Shown piece by piece: positions 43,936-44,067 of a stretch of 44,067 bases of DNA. A model generated the notes under the pieces. It ran no database searches, had not been told where the DNA came from, and saw nothing but the letters and a program-made list of their open reading frames with translations. The DNA is from Rhodocyclaceae bacterium (GTDB lineage: Bacteria; Pseudomonadota; Gammaproteobacteria; Burkholderiales; Rhodocyclaceae): positions 1 to 44,067 of the forward strand of contig JAOAHQ010000036.1 of NCBI GenBank assembly GCA_026415155.1, given 5' to 3'. Numbering within the stretch: position 1 is the stretch's first letter; each line of letters starts with the position of its first letter. The position numbers and the translations under genes are program-made.

Positions 43936-44067
43936 TCAAGGTCGAAGTGCAACGAATTGACGAAAGTGTTGTTCGAAGTTGAAGGCCTCGGGCATGAAGA
44001 GTTCGGCAGGGCAAAGCCAGTTGAGGCTCTTGCGGGGTCGGGTATTGAGCTTCCAGGCGATGGCATC
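43936..44067 (-). mobile_element. IS30-like transposase, C-terminal end (cut by window)
   Basis: Read on the minus strand from the window edge, 43 codons end at a TGA at 43936. The residues include AWKLNTRPRKSLNWLCPAEL, the C-terminal signature of IS30-family transposases (N-x-R-P-R-K-x-L-x-W-x-x-P). This reading frame is intact to the edge. The element must therefore extend to the right of the window, and its terminal repeat should lie around 43920-43955. The transposase points towards xseB. Target-site duplication cannot be checked, since the other end is outside. Confidence 0.75.

Overview
The window is GC-rich chromosomal DNA from a betaproteobacterium, most likely a sulfur-oxidising chemolithotroph of the Nitrosomonadales, Hydrogenophilales or Rhodocyclales type. 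The gene orders rpsP-rimM-trmD-rplS, sigma factor-DUF3619-DUF3106-RDD, ilvBHC-psd-pssA-leuA and dxs-ispA-xseB fit that class. The sulfur genes point to lithotrophy. The species cannot be named from the sequence alone.

Layout. Bases 1-711 hold the start of a leftward gene cut by the window edge, and a degenerate stretch with a phage-protein remnant and a 22-bp palindrome. Then come tRNA-Phe and tRNA-Ala (712-945). Bases 954-6110 hold a leftward operon qmoA-qmoB-hdrC-hdrB, the electron-transfer complex that partners APS reductase. A small unknown gene and a YfcE-type phosphoesterase follow (6254-7182). Bases 7310-13018 read rightward: soeABC (cytoplasmic sulfite dehydrogenase), tusA and a dsrE2-like sulfur-carrier gene. 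A FadL/OmpP1-like porin and a secreted DUF302-like protein come next (13176-15568). Bases 15583-24092 carry a DUF4143 ATPase, a PAP2 phosphatase, two GT39-like membrane proteins either side of valS, a small unknown gene and holC. Then follow pepA, lptF-lptG, RDD, DUF3106, DUF3619 and a sigma factor; the ilvBHC-psd-pssA-leuA block; DUF2069; a YihY protein; a periplasmic thioredoxin; the rpsP operon; folE2; dxs-ispA-xseB; and the 3' end of an IS30-like transposase at the right edge.

How they work together. SoeABC can oxidise sulfite directly to sulfate at the membrane. QmoAB-HdrCB implies the parallel route through APS reductase, whose genes are not in the window. TusA and the DsrE2-like protein would deliver sulfane sulfur in the cytoplasm. 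The rest is largely housekeeping: branched-chain amino acids, phospholipids, LPS transport, isoprenoids, folate and translation.

The most unusual signal is a 23-base motif (starting AAAGTCGGCGCTGG, ending CGGGACGGC) found about eleven times in 44 kb, in both orientations, inside and between genes. It seems to be inserted in frame in some conserved proteins and reached by substitution in others. It behaves like a dispersed repeat or a DNA-uptake-type signal, and I do not know a published name for it.
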